Positions 1 through 8,343 of a DNA stretch of 64,000 bases are shown here, one piece after another. The translations under genes and the position numbers were made by a program. The notes below the pieces were generated by a model that saw only the letters and a list, made by a program, of their open reading frames with translations, made no database searches and was not told the origin of the DNA. Source of the DNA: Candidatus Poribacteria bacterium (GTDB lineage Bacteria; Poribacteria; WGA-4E; WGA-3G); the NCBI GenBank assembly GCA_028824685.1, contig JAPPCZ010000097.1, positions 1 through 64,000 of the forward strand. Direction: 5' to 3'. Every line of letters starts with the position of its first letter. The stretch's first letter is position 1.

Positions 1-124
1 TGTTATTTTTACCACCATATTCCCCGGAGTTGAACCCGATTGAGCAGGACTTCGCAACATCAAGCGAATACGGCAATACAATGCTGAGAAATCTATTGAT
101 GATATTATAAAAGTGTATAATTAA
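1..124 (+). mobile_element. IS630-family transposase, frameshifted C-terminal remnant
   Basis: The first bases translate to the hallmark C-terminal DDE motif of IS630-type transposases (LPPYSPELNPIE at about 9-44). Reading then continues sensibly only after a shift of one base near 57-59, where the second frame gives IKRIRQYN and runs on to a TAA at 122-124. The two halves together look like the usual IS630 tail, so one base appears to have been lost and the copy is probably inactive. The rest of the element lies outside the window, so completeness and terminal repeats cannot be judged. A programmed frameshift is possible but no slippery run is visible at the junction. Confidence 0.8.
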
Positions 125-176
125 TTACGGGTTTTACTATATTGTGTTACGGAAACAACTGAATTTAGAACAAATC

Positions 177-2546
177 CTAAAAACTGTAGAAAAACATAAA
201 ATTGAATTGAATACCTTGCTCAGATTCAAATGCTTTTGCAACATTGAATCTTAAAATATCAACCTCTGATGCAATCTGTAGACCGATACCAGCACTTGCT
301 TTCGGTTTAAACTTCCAGCCACTGTCCAATTCATTCCATACCTGTGCCTGATCATATAGTAATACCAAATGCCAGTTTTTCAGAATATTAATGTTGTTAA
401 TATCAATACTGGGTAAACCTAAAAGTAATTCGATATTAAATAGATAACCCTCATCTCCAGCGAAGGTATATAACGGATATCCGTTCAGTGTGCCAATTCC
501 ACCAATAATTAACTGGCGTTGGATCGGTAGGAGTGCTGTACCGATATGATCTTCAGCAGGTTTGCCAGCAACTGAGCTCAGTACTAATCGGGTGCGGAGC
601 TGGTTATTGCCGAAGGGATAAGCATTTCGCAGGTGTGTTTGAAAACGAGTCCAGTCAAAATCAGAACCGAAGTTGCGGCTGCTATGTTCAACGAGGAAAG
701 TATTGTGCCAACCGAGGTAATTGTTTCGGTTGTTGGCATCAACCCTAAAATTGATGCTCCGTATGTTACAAGGTGTTATCACAAGGTTTTCCCGTGTTTT
801 TGATGATGACCGCCAGTTTAAAAGATGCCAATCAGTCGTTTTTTGGAGGCTGTCGTGTGTTTCCCAAACCAGTGAGACAGCTGAATAAATTGATCTATTC
901 AGTTGCCCATGCAACGCTATCTCTGCGCCCTTTCTCAAATAGTAGTCTTGATGATCTGGCACGCCAAATAGGCGTAGAAACAATGCCCCTGTCTCATTAT
1001 AGCCAGCGTAAAGATCCGGTGCAATTGTAGTTGTTGCACGCTGGAACTGCGCGGTTAATCCTAAGTTCCAGTTGTTGTGTCTACCCCAAATTCGGTTACC
1101 ACCAACACGGTAATAGAGCTGTTTATTCCCGAATCCGTAGCCAAACTGGGCAAAGAATTTTGAGTTATCTTTTTCAATCGGAATGTTAGAATACCAGTCG
1201 AATTCAAATGGGTTTATATCTCTTCTAATTTGTATGCTCGATCCGGTTTCAACACGAGCACCAAGTTCCCAGCCAGTGACACGATTAAATCCTATTCGTG
1301 GAAACGCAGATGTATACCCCCTAAAAGATAGCGGTTTCTCATCAACAGAAATTACTGCAATCCGTTGTTGACCAGATTCTTTAATTCTAACGTGAGCATC
1401 TTCAAATTCCGGGATAGACTTAGATAGTTTCTGTGTAGTCTCTTCAATTTCTATAGGTCCATTTTCAAGTGCCATTATAATCTGATCTGTTTCAATGGAC
1501 CGATTCCCCTCAACGTGAATCTCGTCAATAACGTTTCCGTCGTAGGTTAGATACCTCTTTGAAAGCGGTATTAGACCGTCTTCATCTGGTATATCATCCA
1601 GATGTATTTTTACCCACTTTTCACCCGTATTCACGGTAACTTTTTGCACAAATTTCGCCACATCTGAATCCGATAATTTTTTCAACAATACCGTCAGGTC
1701 TTCTGAACCTTCTTTAGGTGCGATATTTCCAAAAAAAACGTCTTTTACCGCATTCACTCTCTCTTTATGGTTGATGCCCTCAGTTTTCGTCCGTGATTGT
1801 ATCTGAATCTCTTGGATTGGTTGTCCACGATAAGTCCAATCTGCAAAATGCGTCTCTTGCATTGAGCCTGAAAACTGGATAAACGGATTTGGTGAATCTT
1901 CTGGAATGCGAAACATTGTTACCGGTCTTTTATCCAGTAATATCTCTTCAGTCTTTGATGTTTTTTTAGTCTCTGATATCTCTTTAGTCTCTGGTATTAT
2001 TGTTTCCGTTTCAACATTTGGTGACTCAATGGTTTCACCGAGCGATCTCAATTCAGGTATCCAAATGCCGATTGCATTTAGGTTTGCTAATAGTTTACCT
2101 ATTTGTTCTTTTGGAATCTGTCCAACTATGTTGAGCAGATGTATCTCTGTCCTACTCTTAACAACAGCAAATATACCTCTGCATGTATCTTCTGATGTTG
2201 TTTCGGTAAGAATAGAAATTTGCCGGTTTTCATCCTTAGCGAAACTTTCCCATCCATTCTGCTGTAACTTCTCACTATAATATCGTACAAATTTGTCAAA
2301 AAGACCCTCTTCAGTATCGTACGTGTGAACATAAAGATTTTCAATAGCATCGAAAGGCTTAGCAGTCGAGATAAGCGAGATCAATTCTCGATCCAAGTTA
2401 AATTGAAACATTGCACGCGGCACATCAGGACAGTCAAATGGGATCGCTCCATCAGGTGATTGTGCATGCAATAGCACTGTTCCTATAAGTAGCAGGAATA
2501 TAAAAATAGTTAACTTCATGGTGGATATTGACAGTAACTCATCCAC
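177..2546 (-). CDS. Omp85/BamA-like outer-membrane barrel protein with N-terminal DUF4252-like domain
   Basis: 789 residues. A signal peptide (hydrophobic run at about residues 11-27, ending near HAQS) points to export. Residues about 38-167 resemble the DUF4252 fold, with GWE and a late LLNIVG strand. Residues about 170-205 are an acidic Glu/Thr/Lys linker. A POTRA-like unit (IDEIHVEGNRSI) covers about 338-412, and the rest is strand-rich, ending in Phe as outer-membrane barrels do. GIGTLNGYPLY resembles the conserved RGF/Y loop of Omp85 proteins. Omp85 proteins insert or export proteins across the outer membrane; what this one handles is unknown. An ATG at 2519 would also leave a signal peptide, but the ATG at 2546 has a GGAG just upstream. 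It is not the housekeeping BamA, which has five POTRA units. Confidence 0.75.
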   Translation of the reverse strand: MDELLSISTMKLTIFIFLLLIGTVLLHAQSPDGAIPFDCPDVPRAMFQFNLDRELISLISTAKPFDAIENLYVHTYDTEEGLFDKFVRYYSEKLQQNGWESFAKDENRQISILTETTSEDTCRGIFAVVKSRTEIHLLNIVGQIPKEQIGKLLANLNAIGIWIPELRSLGETIESPNVETETIIPETKEISETKKTSKTEEILLDKRPVTMFRIPEDSPNPFIQFSGSMQETHFADWTYRGQPIQEIQIQSRTKTEGINHKERVNAVKDVFFGNIAPKEGSEDLTVLLKKLSDSDVAKFVQKVTVNTGEKWVKIHLDDIPDEDGLIPLSKRYLTYDGNVIDEIHVEGNRSIETDQIIMALENGPIEIEETTQKLSKSIPEFEDAHVRIKESGQQRIAVISVDEKPLSFRGYTSAFPRIGFNRVTGWELGARVETGSSIQIRRDINPFEFDWYSNIPIEKDNSKFFAQFGYGFGNKQLYYRVGGNRIWGRHNNWNLGLTAQFQRATTTIAPDLYAGYNETGALFLRLFGVPDHQDYYLRKGAEIALHGQLNRSIYSAVSLVWETHDSLQKTTDWHLLNWRSSSKTRENLVITPCNIRSINFRVDANNRNNYLGWHNTFLVEHSSRNFGSDFDWTRFQTHLRNAYPFGNNQLRTRLVLSSVAGKPAEDHIGTALLPIQRQLIIGGIGTLNGYPLYTFAGDEGYLFNIELLLGLPSIDINNINILKNWHLVLLYDQAQVWNELDSGWKFKPKASAGIGLQIASEVDILRFNVAKAFESEQGIQFNFMFFYSF

Positions 2547-2732
2547 TCCAGCGTTGATCTGTTGTGAATCAAGCAGTATCTATGGATTCATACTGAGAGG
2601 ATTATCGTTAATACAAAATATTAATGATAAAGTTACAAACTTAAACGGATATTTTTGTTATGGTGTTTACAATTTTAACAGATTAAGGGTTTTGTTGTCA
2701 AATTTTGGCATCTGGAGTTTTTGATACCAAAG

Positions 2733-2759
2733 TATGTGCGTTAGAGAAGGAAGGTTTCA
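2733..2759 (-). promoter_or_regulatory. Possible weak ECF-type promoter for the Omp85-like gene
   Basis: On the minus strand TGAAAC (2759-2754) is followed after 17 bases by CATACTT (from 2736). The TGAAAC lies in a 16-base stretch identical to the -35 region of the sigma-CTLD gene (about 6642-6657). The -10 fits the consensus poorly and the leader to the ATG would be about 185 nt. The rest of the 2547-2836 gap holds nothing else I recognise. Confidence 0.25.
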
Positions 2760-2836
2760 GTTTGGTTCAAAAAGACAAAAGAATACGCGCTGTAAAGTGT
2801 TCCGTAGATTGGTAAGTGATTAGAATTATTTCTCAG

Positions 2837-4279
2837 TCACTCTTTCCTAGATCCTATGTTGTCTTTTTCAAGTATTGCCATTCGTGTCGTACCGAAATGT
2901 GAGTTTTCTGATTCAACAGCGATCCATTTACCGTTCTTGGCATGTAAATTTGGAGAGGACATAATTGCGTAATCTTGTTTTTCTTCTTGTTCGACTTGTA
3001 ATTTGTCTTTTACACCAAAAATTCTAAGTAGTGCAGGCACATCGCTTGAAAAGTTGTCATCAAGCTTTATCCAGTTGGTATATTTGAGAGGTTCTCCATT
3101 GTCCCACTGCCATTTTCCTTCTTTTTGAACATCGGTCAACCCAATCCAATATGGCCCCATTCCAAAAACGGCTTCAAGCCATATCTGATCTGCCTCGCTC
3201 GTGATTGTAACAAGATGTGCATCTTCACGAGCGGCTTGGATTTCTGCGTCCATTCTGGTATTACACTTGATCCACTTGTAAGCGTGTCCATTTGAGGGAT
3301 TGATTATCCACATCCCGGGAAAGTTTCGTAGATACAGTGCTGGAGTCTCTTCTGTTTCTCCATTTTCAGTTGGTAAATCTTCAAGTTCGTCAGGATTACC
3401 GTTCAGCGTTAAAACTTTAATTTCGGAGGGTTGTTTGCCTTGAAGAAAAAATGGTTTTGTTATAGTGGATAGTCCACGATAATTCACGGAGAGCGCATAG
3501 ACTCCTGGACCGACGACAGTCTGCTTAAAATATCCATCGGCATTCGTTTGAATCAATACAGGGAAACTGAAAGGATAGTTACTGGTTCCATCTAAATTGA
3601 GGTGCCCTATGTTAATTTCAATGGCAGTTTCGGACAGTGGTTCTCCGTTCTCAAAAACAATTCTGCCCCGGATATTTAGCGGGTTTTCCATCACGACTTT
3701 GAGATGGATATTTTCTATGTTTGTTCCGGGCTTAATAGCAAATGTTACAGCACCAAGTGGTGGAAAGAATGAGAATCGATGTGGGTAAAACGATACCTCA
3801 CCGAACTGAATAAATTGAATTTGTGGGAGAGGTGTAAAATTACCATGTCCTAATTCTTGGATCGGCATTTCTTTTCTCGGCGGCATGGTAGGTAAAACCA
3901 CCAATTGCACCTTCTCTGCAGCAATCTCAGTGAAAGTAAAATTTCCAGATGAATCAGTCTTGGATTCTAAATAGGGTCGTAATTCACGCATTTTCTGATA
4001 ATTTGCCACTTTTGCACCGTCAAACATTGGTGGTATTTGAACAAGAAAAGGGTACTGTTTGCTGTTGTGTGGTAGGTGTATACCACTATTTCCATCTACT
4101 ATGACGTAAAGAAGAAGTACTGATACATCAGCAATCGGTTCACCTTCTACATCAGTAATGCGTCCAGACAACGTTGATGTTTTTTCTTCAGCAGTGCTTT
4201 GGTATATGGCACAGAAACTAAACAAAATAATTAATGTAATACAGATAAGTGTTTGTTTTATAAAATCAAAATAAATCAT
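2837..4279 (-). CDS. Exported carboxypeptidase-regulatory-like plus C-type-lectin-like protein
   Basis: 480 residues, with GAGG 8 nt before the ATG. Residues 1-30 form a signal peptide. Residues about 35-130 hold a carboxypeptidase regulatory-like beta-sandwich (LSGRITDVEGEPIADVSV), and a second such unit lies at about 200-290 (IRGRIVFENGEPLSETAIEI). Residues about 325-475 form a CTLD with the WIGLTD, W-W-NGEPL and YTNW motifs. The classical calcium and sugar motifs (EPN, QPD) are not evident, so sugar binding is doubtful. The domain order matches the ectodomain of the neighbouring sigma-factor fusion at 4495-6588, without the sigma and membrane parts. The two genes are therefore paralogous outside the cytoplasmic half and may work together or compete for the same ligand. 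The ligand is unknown. Confidence 0.85.
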   Translation of the reverse strand: MIYFDFIKQTLICITLIILFSFCAIYQSTAEEKTSTLSGRITDVEGEPIADVSVLLLYVIVDGNSGIHLPHNSKQYPFLVQIPPMFDGAKVANYQKMRELRPYLESKTDSSGNFTFTEIAAEKVQLVVLPTMPPRKEMPIQELGHGNFTPLPQIQFIQFGEVSFYPHRFSFFPPLGAVTFAIKPGTNIENIHLKVVMENPLNIRGRIVFENGEPLSETAIEINIGHLNLDGTSNYPFSFPVLIQTNADGYFKQTVVGPGVYALSVNYRGLSTITKPFFLQGKQPSEIKVLTLNGNPDELEDLPTENGETEETPALYLRNFPGMWIINPSNGHAYKWIKCNTRMDAEIQAAREDAHLVTITSEADQIWLEAVFGMGPYWIGLTDVQKEGKWQWDNGEPLKYTNWIKLDDNFSSDVPALLRIFGVKDKLQVEQEEKQDYAIMSSPNLHAKNGKWIAVESENSHFGTTRMAILEKDNIGSRKE

Positions 4280-4355
4280 ATCGGATTCCTCTTATACTAA
4301 AACATATATAATTGACACTTTTTATAGCGTGCTTACATGAAGCTTAACAAATAAA

Positions 4356-4447
4356 TCATTACTGTGACGAGGTTAGGAAACCTCACAGCAGACGGGTACA
4401 CCTGCCTCAAGCAGACAGAAAAGACCGAATTAAAAAATTAATCTTCA
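4356..4447 (-). repeat. Dispersed repeat, copy 1 (GAGGTTTCCTAACCTC element)
   Basis: Read on the minus strand this stretch matches about 43160-43250 on the plus strand over some 90 bases: TAATTCGGT, CTTTTCTGT, GGCAGGTGT, then GAGGTTTCCTAACCTCG. The last part is a perfect hairpin. Both copies lie between genes of the sigma-fusion family. The function is unknown; non-coding. Confidence 0.75.
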
Positions 4448-4494
4448 TCAAAGTGCGAATACCAATGAATTGCACAACTCCAAACGCCGTTAAC

Positions 4495-6588
4495 CTATTG
4501 CTTACTCTCCTTTTCAAGGATTGCATACTTCACAACAGGCAAAAATGCGCTATCAGTTTCTATCAGCATCCATCTTTTTGAAAAGAATTCCATAGCAACG
4601 GGAACTTTGGATTCGTTGATAGATTCCTCCGCTGTTAACCAATTAATATAAGTGAGTGGTTCACCGTTGTCCCACTGTGATGACGCGTTATTTTGTGAAA
4701 TGTTCAATCCTATCCAATAGAACAAGTTTTCGGCAAAACGTGCTTCTAACCATTTCTGTTCTGCCTCATCATTTATTGCAACGAGATAGGCATTTTCTGC
4801 CGCAGCTTTGACTCTTGCATCATTCCAACTGTTGCACTGGATCTTTTTATAAGCGTGTCCATTTTTAGGGTTCACTGTCCATATCGCTTGTTGTGCTTTA
4901 ATGCGTTCACTGCGAATTTTACGGCTTTTTTTTACATTTTTTAGCCTAAAAACCAACTTATCGTAACGTTGTCCTTCTTTTATACGAAACCATCTTGAGT
5001 TTACTTTTTCGCCTTCATATTCTACTGACACAGAGTATTCAGCTGTTTCCTGCGGTTCATAGGATACAAAGTAACCTTCTGAATCAGTTTGGGAACCATG
5101 ACCTGTTGTTGAACTGCTTCCGGTGCCGCGAAAGAAAAAAAGGAACGTCTCCTTATTGCGTTGTCGAACAGTAAGTCCAAAGCCTGCATTGGCAAGTGGT
5201 GTCCCATCCTTTAAAAGAATCCGTCCCCTGATCCGCATTCGTGGTGGTTGCACAGTCACAACCATATTCTTAAGTGGGATCCCCGGTTCTATTGCAAAGG
5301 TAAGTTTGCCAAGCCAATTGGGCATATTAGGATGGTGACCTGTGGAATAAAAGGTCACATCCCCGATATCAAGGGAAATAATCTCAAAATTGGATCCCGC
5401 TTCAGGCGACAACACTAATTGCGATGAGACTGGATCGATGTTGAAAAAAGAAAAACCACCTTGTTTATTCGTTACAACCCTTTTCCAAGAAGAGAAAGGT
5501 GCACGAGGTATTACATCTGTATTTGAACTCAAGCTAAATTCGACCGGTTTTATTGTGAGTTGCAGCCCCGGAACAGCGTTCCCATCTTCATCTACGACCT
5601 GACCGGAAAGAGACGAAGCACCTTTCTGCGTAAACTCATCCAATTTTGAGTCTTTTGTCATATCTGTCTGTGTTGAATCGACTAACTGCAAGTTTAGTTC
5701 CTGTGCAGTGCCATTGTTTCTATTGGGAACATCTGGTCGTCCTGCTTGATTTCTTACCGGACGCTTATCCAGAGCATCCACAACTTGTTTTGCTTCTGTA
5801 ATCTCAATTGTTGGTTCAGATGTCGCATCAAAGTCATACGGTCGTTGAAAACGATATAGATATTGCGCGCCTACTCCGAGGAGAAAAAAGACCAAAATTG
5901 CAGAAACACCAGAAAGCACCCAGGGTAAAAACGGTTTGCTTGTAGATGGTGCTATTGGTTTTTGATGTGGTATTTCCTTCATAATATTCTCTACCATTTG
6001 TTTCGGGACTTGGAAACTACTTAGATTTTCTTGAATTATTGCTTCTTCCTTTCTCAATCGATTTCGTGCACGGTGCAGTCGGATTTTAACGGCGTTCGTT
6101 GAAACACCAAGAAACCGACCAATCTCTTCACATGTCAACCCAGCGAGGTAGTGTAGTGTTATCACTGTCCGATCACTCTCTCGGAGTTTGCTAAGCAGTT
6201 TTTGTACCGTTGCGCGCCGTTTTTCGTTTGCTGCCTCTTCACGCTGCCGAGACTCATAATTCAAATAACATGCCTCTTCCAATTCCATTGGATCTACCTC
6301 TTCTAAAGATTGTGGCTGGGGCTTCTTCTTTCGGTACCAAGTGATACACTTACGATTCGCAATGACGTAAAGCCACCCTGAAAAGCGATTACGATGCTTG
6401 AGGGTCGCGAGTTTATGATACGCAGAAATAAATACATCTTGCGTAATCTCTTGTGCAATGTGAAAATCACCGATCTTTTGCCACACCAACGTGTGTATCT
6501 GATCTTGGTATTTTTCCACAAGCAACGCAAAAGCGTGCTGATCACCTTCAAGTATTCGCTCAATCAACTCAGCATCATTGTGTTTCAT
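4495..6588 (-). CDS. Membrane-tethered ECF sigma factor fused to C-type-lectin-like ectodomain
   Basis: 697 residues. Residues 10-90 are an ECF sigma region 2 (DFHIAQEITQDVF, GWLYVIANRK). Residues about 122-180 are region 4 with a helix-turn-helix (TCEEIGRFLGVS, then LHRARNRL). A conserved segment follows (SSFQVPKQM), then one membrane helix at about 220-243. Outside lie a linker starting FQRPYD, two carboxypeptidase-regulatory-like units (about 325-400 and 450-550) and a CTLD (about 570-695; YWIGLN, NGEPLTYINW). There is no signal peptide, so sigma should be cytoplasmic and the CTLD external. The start is set by GAGG 6 nt before this ATG and by alignment to five paralogues. The promoter is an ECF-like element at 6653-6627, suggesting autoregulation. 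No anti-sigma gene is adjacent; release by proteolysis is a guess. Confidence 0.9.
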   Translation of the reverse strand: MKHNDAELIERILEGDQHAFALLVEKYQDQIHTLVWQKIGDFHIAQEITQDVFISAYHKLATLKHRNRFSGWLYVIANRKCITWYRKKKPQPQSLEEVDPMELEEACYLNYESRQREEAANEKRRATVQKLLSKLRESDRTVITLHYLAGLTCEEIGRFLGVSTNAVKIRLHRARNRLRKEEAIIQENLSSFQVPKQMVENIMKEIPHQKPIAPSTSKPFLPWVLSGVSAILVFFLLGVGAQYLYRFQRPYDFDATSEPTIEITEAKQVVDALDKRPVRNQAGRPDVPNRNNGTAQELNLQLVDSTQTDMTKDSKLDEFTQKGASSLSGQVVDEDGNAVPGLQLTIKPVEFSLSSNTDVIPRAPFSSWKRVVTNKQGGFSFFNIDPVSSQLVLSPEAGSNFEIISLDIGDVTFYSTGHHPNMPNWLGKLTFAIEPGIPLKNMVVTVQPPRMRIRGRILLKDGTPLANAGFGLTVRQRNKETFLFFFRGTGSSSTTGHGSQTDSEGYFVSYEPQETAEYSVSVEYEGEKVNSRWFRIKEGQRYDKLVFRLKNVKKSRKIRSERIKAQQAIWTVNPKNGHAYKKIQCNSWNDARVKAAAENAYLVAINDEAEQKWLEARFAENLFYWIGLNISQNNASSQWDNGEPLTYINWLTAEESINESKVPVAMEFFSKRWMLIETDSAFLPVVKYAILEKESKQ

Positions 6589-6621
6589 GAAACACCTCAC
6601 AAATAGATACAATCTTTTAAT

Positions 6622-6653
6622 TTATAGACGCGATTTTGAATTGGAAGGTTTCA
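6622..6653 (-). promoter_or_regulatory. ECF-type promoter of the sigma-CTLD gene
   Basis: Minus strand: TGAAAC (6653-6648), exactly 17 bases, then CGTCTATAAA (from 6630). The last base of CGTC is 38 nt before the ATG. The 37-39 nt distance recurs at three paralogous sigma genes. Confidence 0.7.
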
Positions 6654-6844
6654 GTTTGAGAAAAATAAAGTATTTTTTGAGGAACAAGCAATTATCTTAA
6701 GAAATGATTTGAAAGAAAACATCCCTTTGGAGAGAGTAGCATAATGATTGGGCACAGTCAACCTACAAATACCCAAGCTGAAAGTGATATGATGGTTGCG
6801 ATTCCAGTTTGGGATAGATTTTTAGACGTGTTCGGAGGGGGTAA

Positions 6845-6874
6845 TAAAAAAAGGCACGCATGGGATCGTGCCTT
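6845..6874 (-). terminator. Rho-independent terminator after the small membrane protein gene
   Basis: AAGGCACG (6851-6858) pairs with CGTGCCTT (6867-6874) around an 8-base loop. Read on the minus strand the stem is followed by a run of T. It ends transcripts from 7245 and insulates the sigma-CTLD gene. Together with the promoter at 6622-6653 it accounts for the gap 6589-6957. Confidence 0.85.
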
Positions 6875-6957
6875 AGGTAAGTTATTGGTCAAGTTGATAC
6901 GGTATTGGAATGAGTGGCAGCTTATGTAATAGCGTATCTACCGTTCGCTTCATCACT

Positions 6958-7245
6958 TTATGTATGCTGCTGGGTGCTTATGACGTTAGACTTAGTTTCA
7001 GAATCATCACTGTTTTTATCAAGTGCGTCTGGTTGTTCTGTGTCCGTAAGGTCTATTTGGGGCGTTTCTACTTGTTCTGCTCCTGAAGGCTTTTCCATGC
7101 GCTGCATTTCCACTCCGGGATCAGTATCCACGGGTTGGAGGTAAGCCATTTGGTTTTGGAACCACAAAAAGCATCCAAGTGTAAAGATTAGTATGAAACA
7201 GGTTCCACCGAGAATCCAATTTTCTATGGAAAATTCTTTTAACAT
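6958..7245 (-). CDS. Small single-pass membrane protein, paralogue of 7610-7957
   Basis: 95 residues. It has a short N-terminus, one membrane helix at about residues 11-30 (ILGGTCFILIFTLGCFLW), then a polar acidic tail beginning WFQNQMAYLQP. The tail is predicted outside if the helix acts as a signal anchor. A good AGGAG precedes the ATG. No known family is recognised. The protein shares its helix and the MAYLQP-DTD segment with the 7610-7957 product, so the pair is a tandem duplication. Both genes carry the same ECF-type promoter element as the sigma fusions, placing them in the same putative regulon. They could be partners or modulators of the tethered sigma factors; nothing in the sequence proves that. 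Confidence 0.8.
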   Translation of the reverse strand: MLKEFSIENWILGGTCFILIFTLGCFLWFQNQMAYLQPVDTDPGVEMQRMEKPSGAEQVETPQIDLTDTEQPDALDKNSDDSETKSNVISTQQHT

Positions 7246-7413
7246 CTTTTTCTCCTATTCATATCTTCTGCGGTATCTTATGCTAATGATACCTTTATTT
7301 TTCTTATCTCGGTTAATTGTTAGACAAGTGAGGAAACATTGTGTTCACGAAAACTGAGTTTCACAATCTTGGAAATTTCAGTCGATTCCTCTCCCATTTG
7401 AGCCTTCTGTTAT

Positions 7414-7444
7414 TAAAGACGCATTTGTAAACAAAAAGATTGCA
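7414..7444 (-). promoter_or_regulatory. ECF-type promoter of the 95-residue membrane protein gene
   Basis: Minus strand: TGCAAT (7444-7439), 17 bases, then CGTCTTTAATA (from 7421). The leader to the ATG is about 170 nt. The -35 overlaps the right arm of an AT-rich inverted repeat (TGCA, T-run, A-run, TGCA). I see no other feature in 7246-7609. Confidence 0.65.
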
Positions 7445-7609
7445 CTTTTTCACAAAAATATGCATTTTTTTGATAAAAAAGTGATTTTTTGTCTAAATTT
7501 TCAAGAAAAGTCTGAAAAATCACCTTTTTTGGCACGTGTTGTAAAGTAGGTTTCTGTTAAATAAAAGACACACCTCAAAGCAAACCCAATGTATAGATAT
7601 CTAAATATA

Positions 7610-7957
7610 TTAGACAATTTCTATTTTCTTGAGAATTATCTCCTTAATTCTTCTATGTATGTATTCCAGCGGGGTATCACTATGACTGACACCTGGGTTC
7701 ATGTCAGCATTGTCTGTTGTGTCAGAACTATTCTTTTCTTCTGGTTGAACTGTATCAGTTAGTTCTATTTGTGACGTTTCAACCTGCTTGTTATCTAAGG
7801 GCCTCTCCAAGTGCTGTATTTCCAGCTCGGTATCGGTATCTTGAGGTTGGAGGTATGCCATCTCATTTTGGAACCACAAATAACATCCAAGTGTAAAAAT
7901 CAGGAGGAAGATCGTGCCACCAAGTATACAATTGTCTATAGAAATTTCTTCAAACAT
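7610..7957 (-). CDS. Small single-pass membrane protein, paralogue of 6958-7245
   Basis: 115 residues. It has the same plan as its neighbour: a membrane helix at about residues 11-30 (ILGGTIFLLIFTLGCYLW), then WFQNEMAYLQP and an acidic tail. Its C-terminus is longer and ends in a basic amphipathic stretch (YIHRRIKEIILKKIEIV), which could be a second interaction site. AGGTG precedes the ATG. It has its own ECF-type promoter at 8140-8113. The family is unknown; the regulatory link to the sigma fusions rests only on the shared promoter motif. Confidence 0.8.
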   Translation of the reverse strand: MFEEISIDNCILGGTIFLLIFTLGCYLWFQNEMAYLQPQDTDTELEIQHLERPLDNKQVETSQIELTDTVQPEEKNSSDTTDNADMNPGVSHSDTPLEYIHRRIKEIILKKIEIV

Positions 7958-8108
7958 TTTTTCACCTATTTATTAGATTGTGCCCCACTGTATTAATTGT
8001 TTCGGTTTAACAGTTAGATGTATGAACAAACTTTATCTTCAAGAAAACTGAATCTTTCAGATTTATAGAAATATTAGTGCGTTTTCTATTTTCAGAACTC
8101 TCTGTAGA

Positions 8109-8140
8109 TATAGACGCGTTTTTGAGGGCAAAAAGGTGCA
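8109..8140 (-). promoter_or_regulatory. ECF-type promoter of the 115-residue membrane protein gene
   Basis: Minus strand: TGCACC (8140-8135), 18 bases, then CGTCTATATC (from 8116). The match is slightly weaker than the other copies. The leader is about 155 nt. The region 7958-8343 otherwise holds only this and the divergent sigma70-type promoter at 8282. Confidence 0.5.
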
Positions 8141-8281
8141 TTTTTTCAAAAAATAGGCATTTTTTATGTAATTTTCTCCAGTAATGATAATAATTAGGAT
8201 TATAGCGCTTGTTAAAAACGGTTTGTGAAAGACTGAGAAGCACACCTCTATTGTTGCGTGTCTATCGGACAATTTTTAGAC

Positions 8282-8310
8282 TTGACAATAATATGGCGAA
8301 CTGGTAAGAT
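8282..8310 (+). promoter_or_regulatory. Sigma70-type promoter of the LamG pair
   Basis: TTGACA (8282-8287), 17 bases, TAAGAT (8305-8310), followed by AAGGAGG at 8328-8334 and the GTG at 8344. Near-consensus housekeeping promoter. Confidence 0.75.
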
Positions 8311-8343
8311 ATGGCATCTTTAAACGTAAGGAGGATTTAAATC

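Noticed and set aside
2518..2724. Plus-strand 68-residue open frame
   Set aside because: Low-complexity product with no ribosome site; it overlaps the start region of the Omp85-like gene.
4280..4345. ECF-type promoter for the free CTLD gene
   Set aside because: TGTAAG and TGTCAATTAT are present on the minus strand but only about 14 bases apart.
6744..6929. Plus-strand 61-residue open frame
   Set aside because: It contains the hairpin terminator at 6845-6874 and has no family match or ribosome site.
8007..8272. Two overlapping minus-strand frames of 69 and 78 residues
   Set aside because: They cover the ECF-type promoter at 8109-8140 and AT-rich DNA; composition is random.
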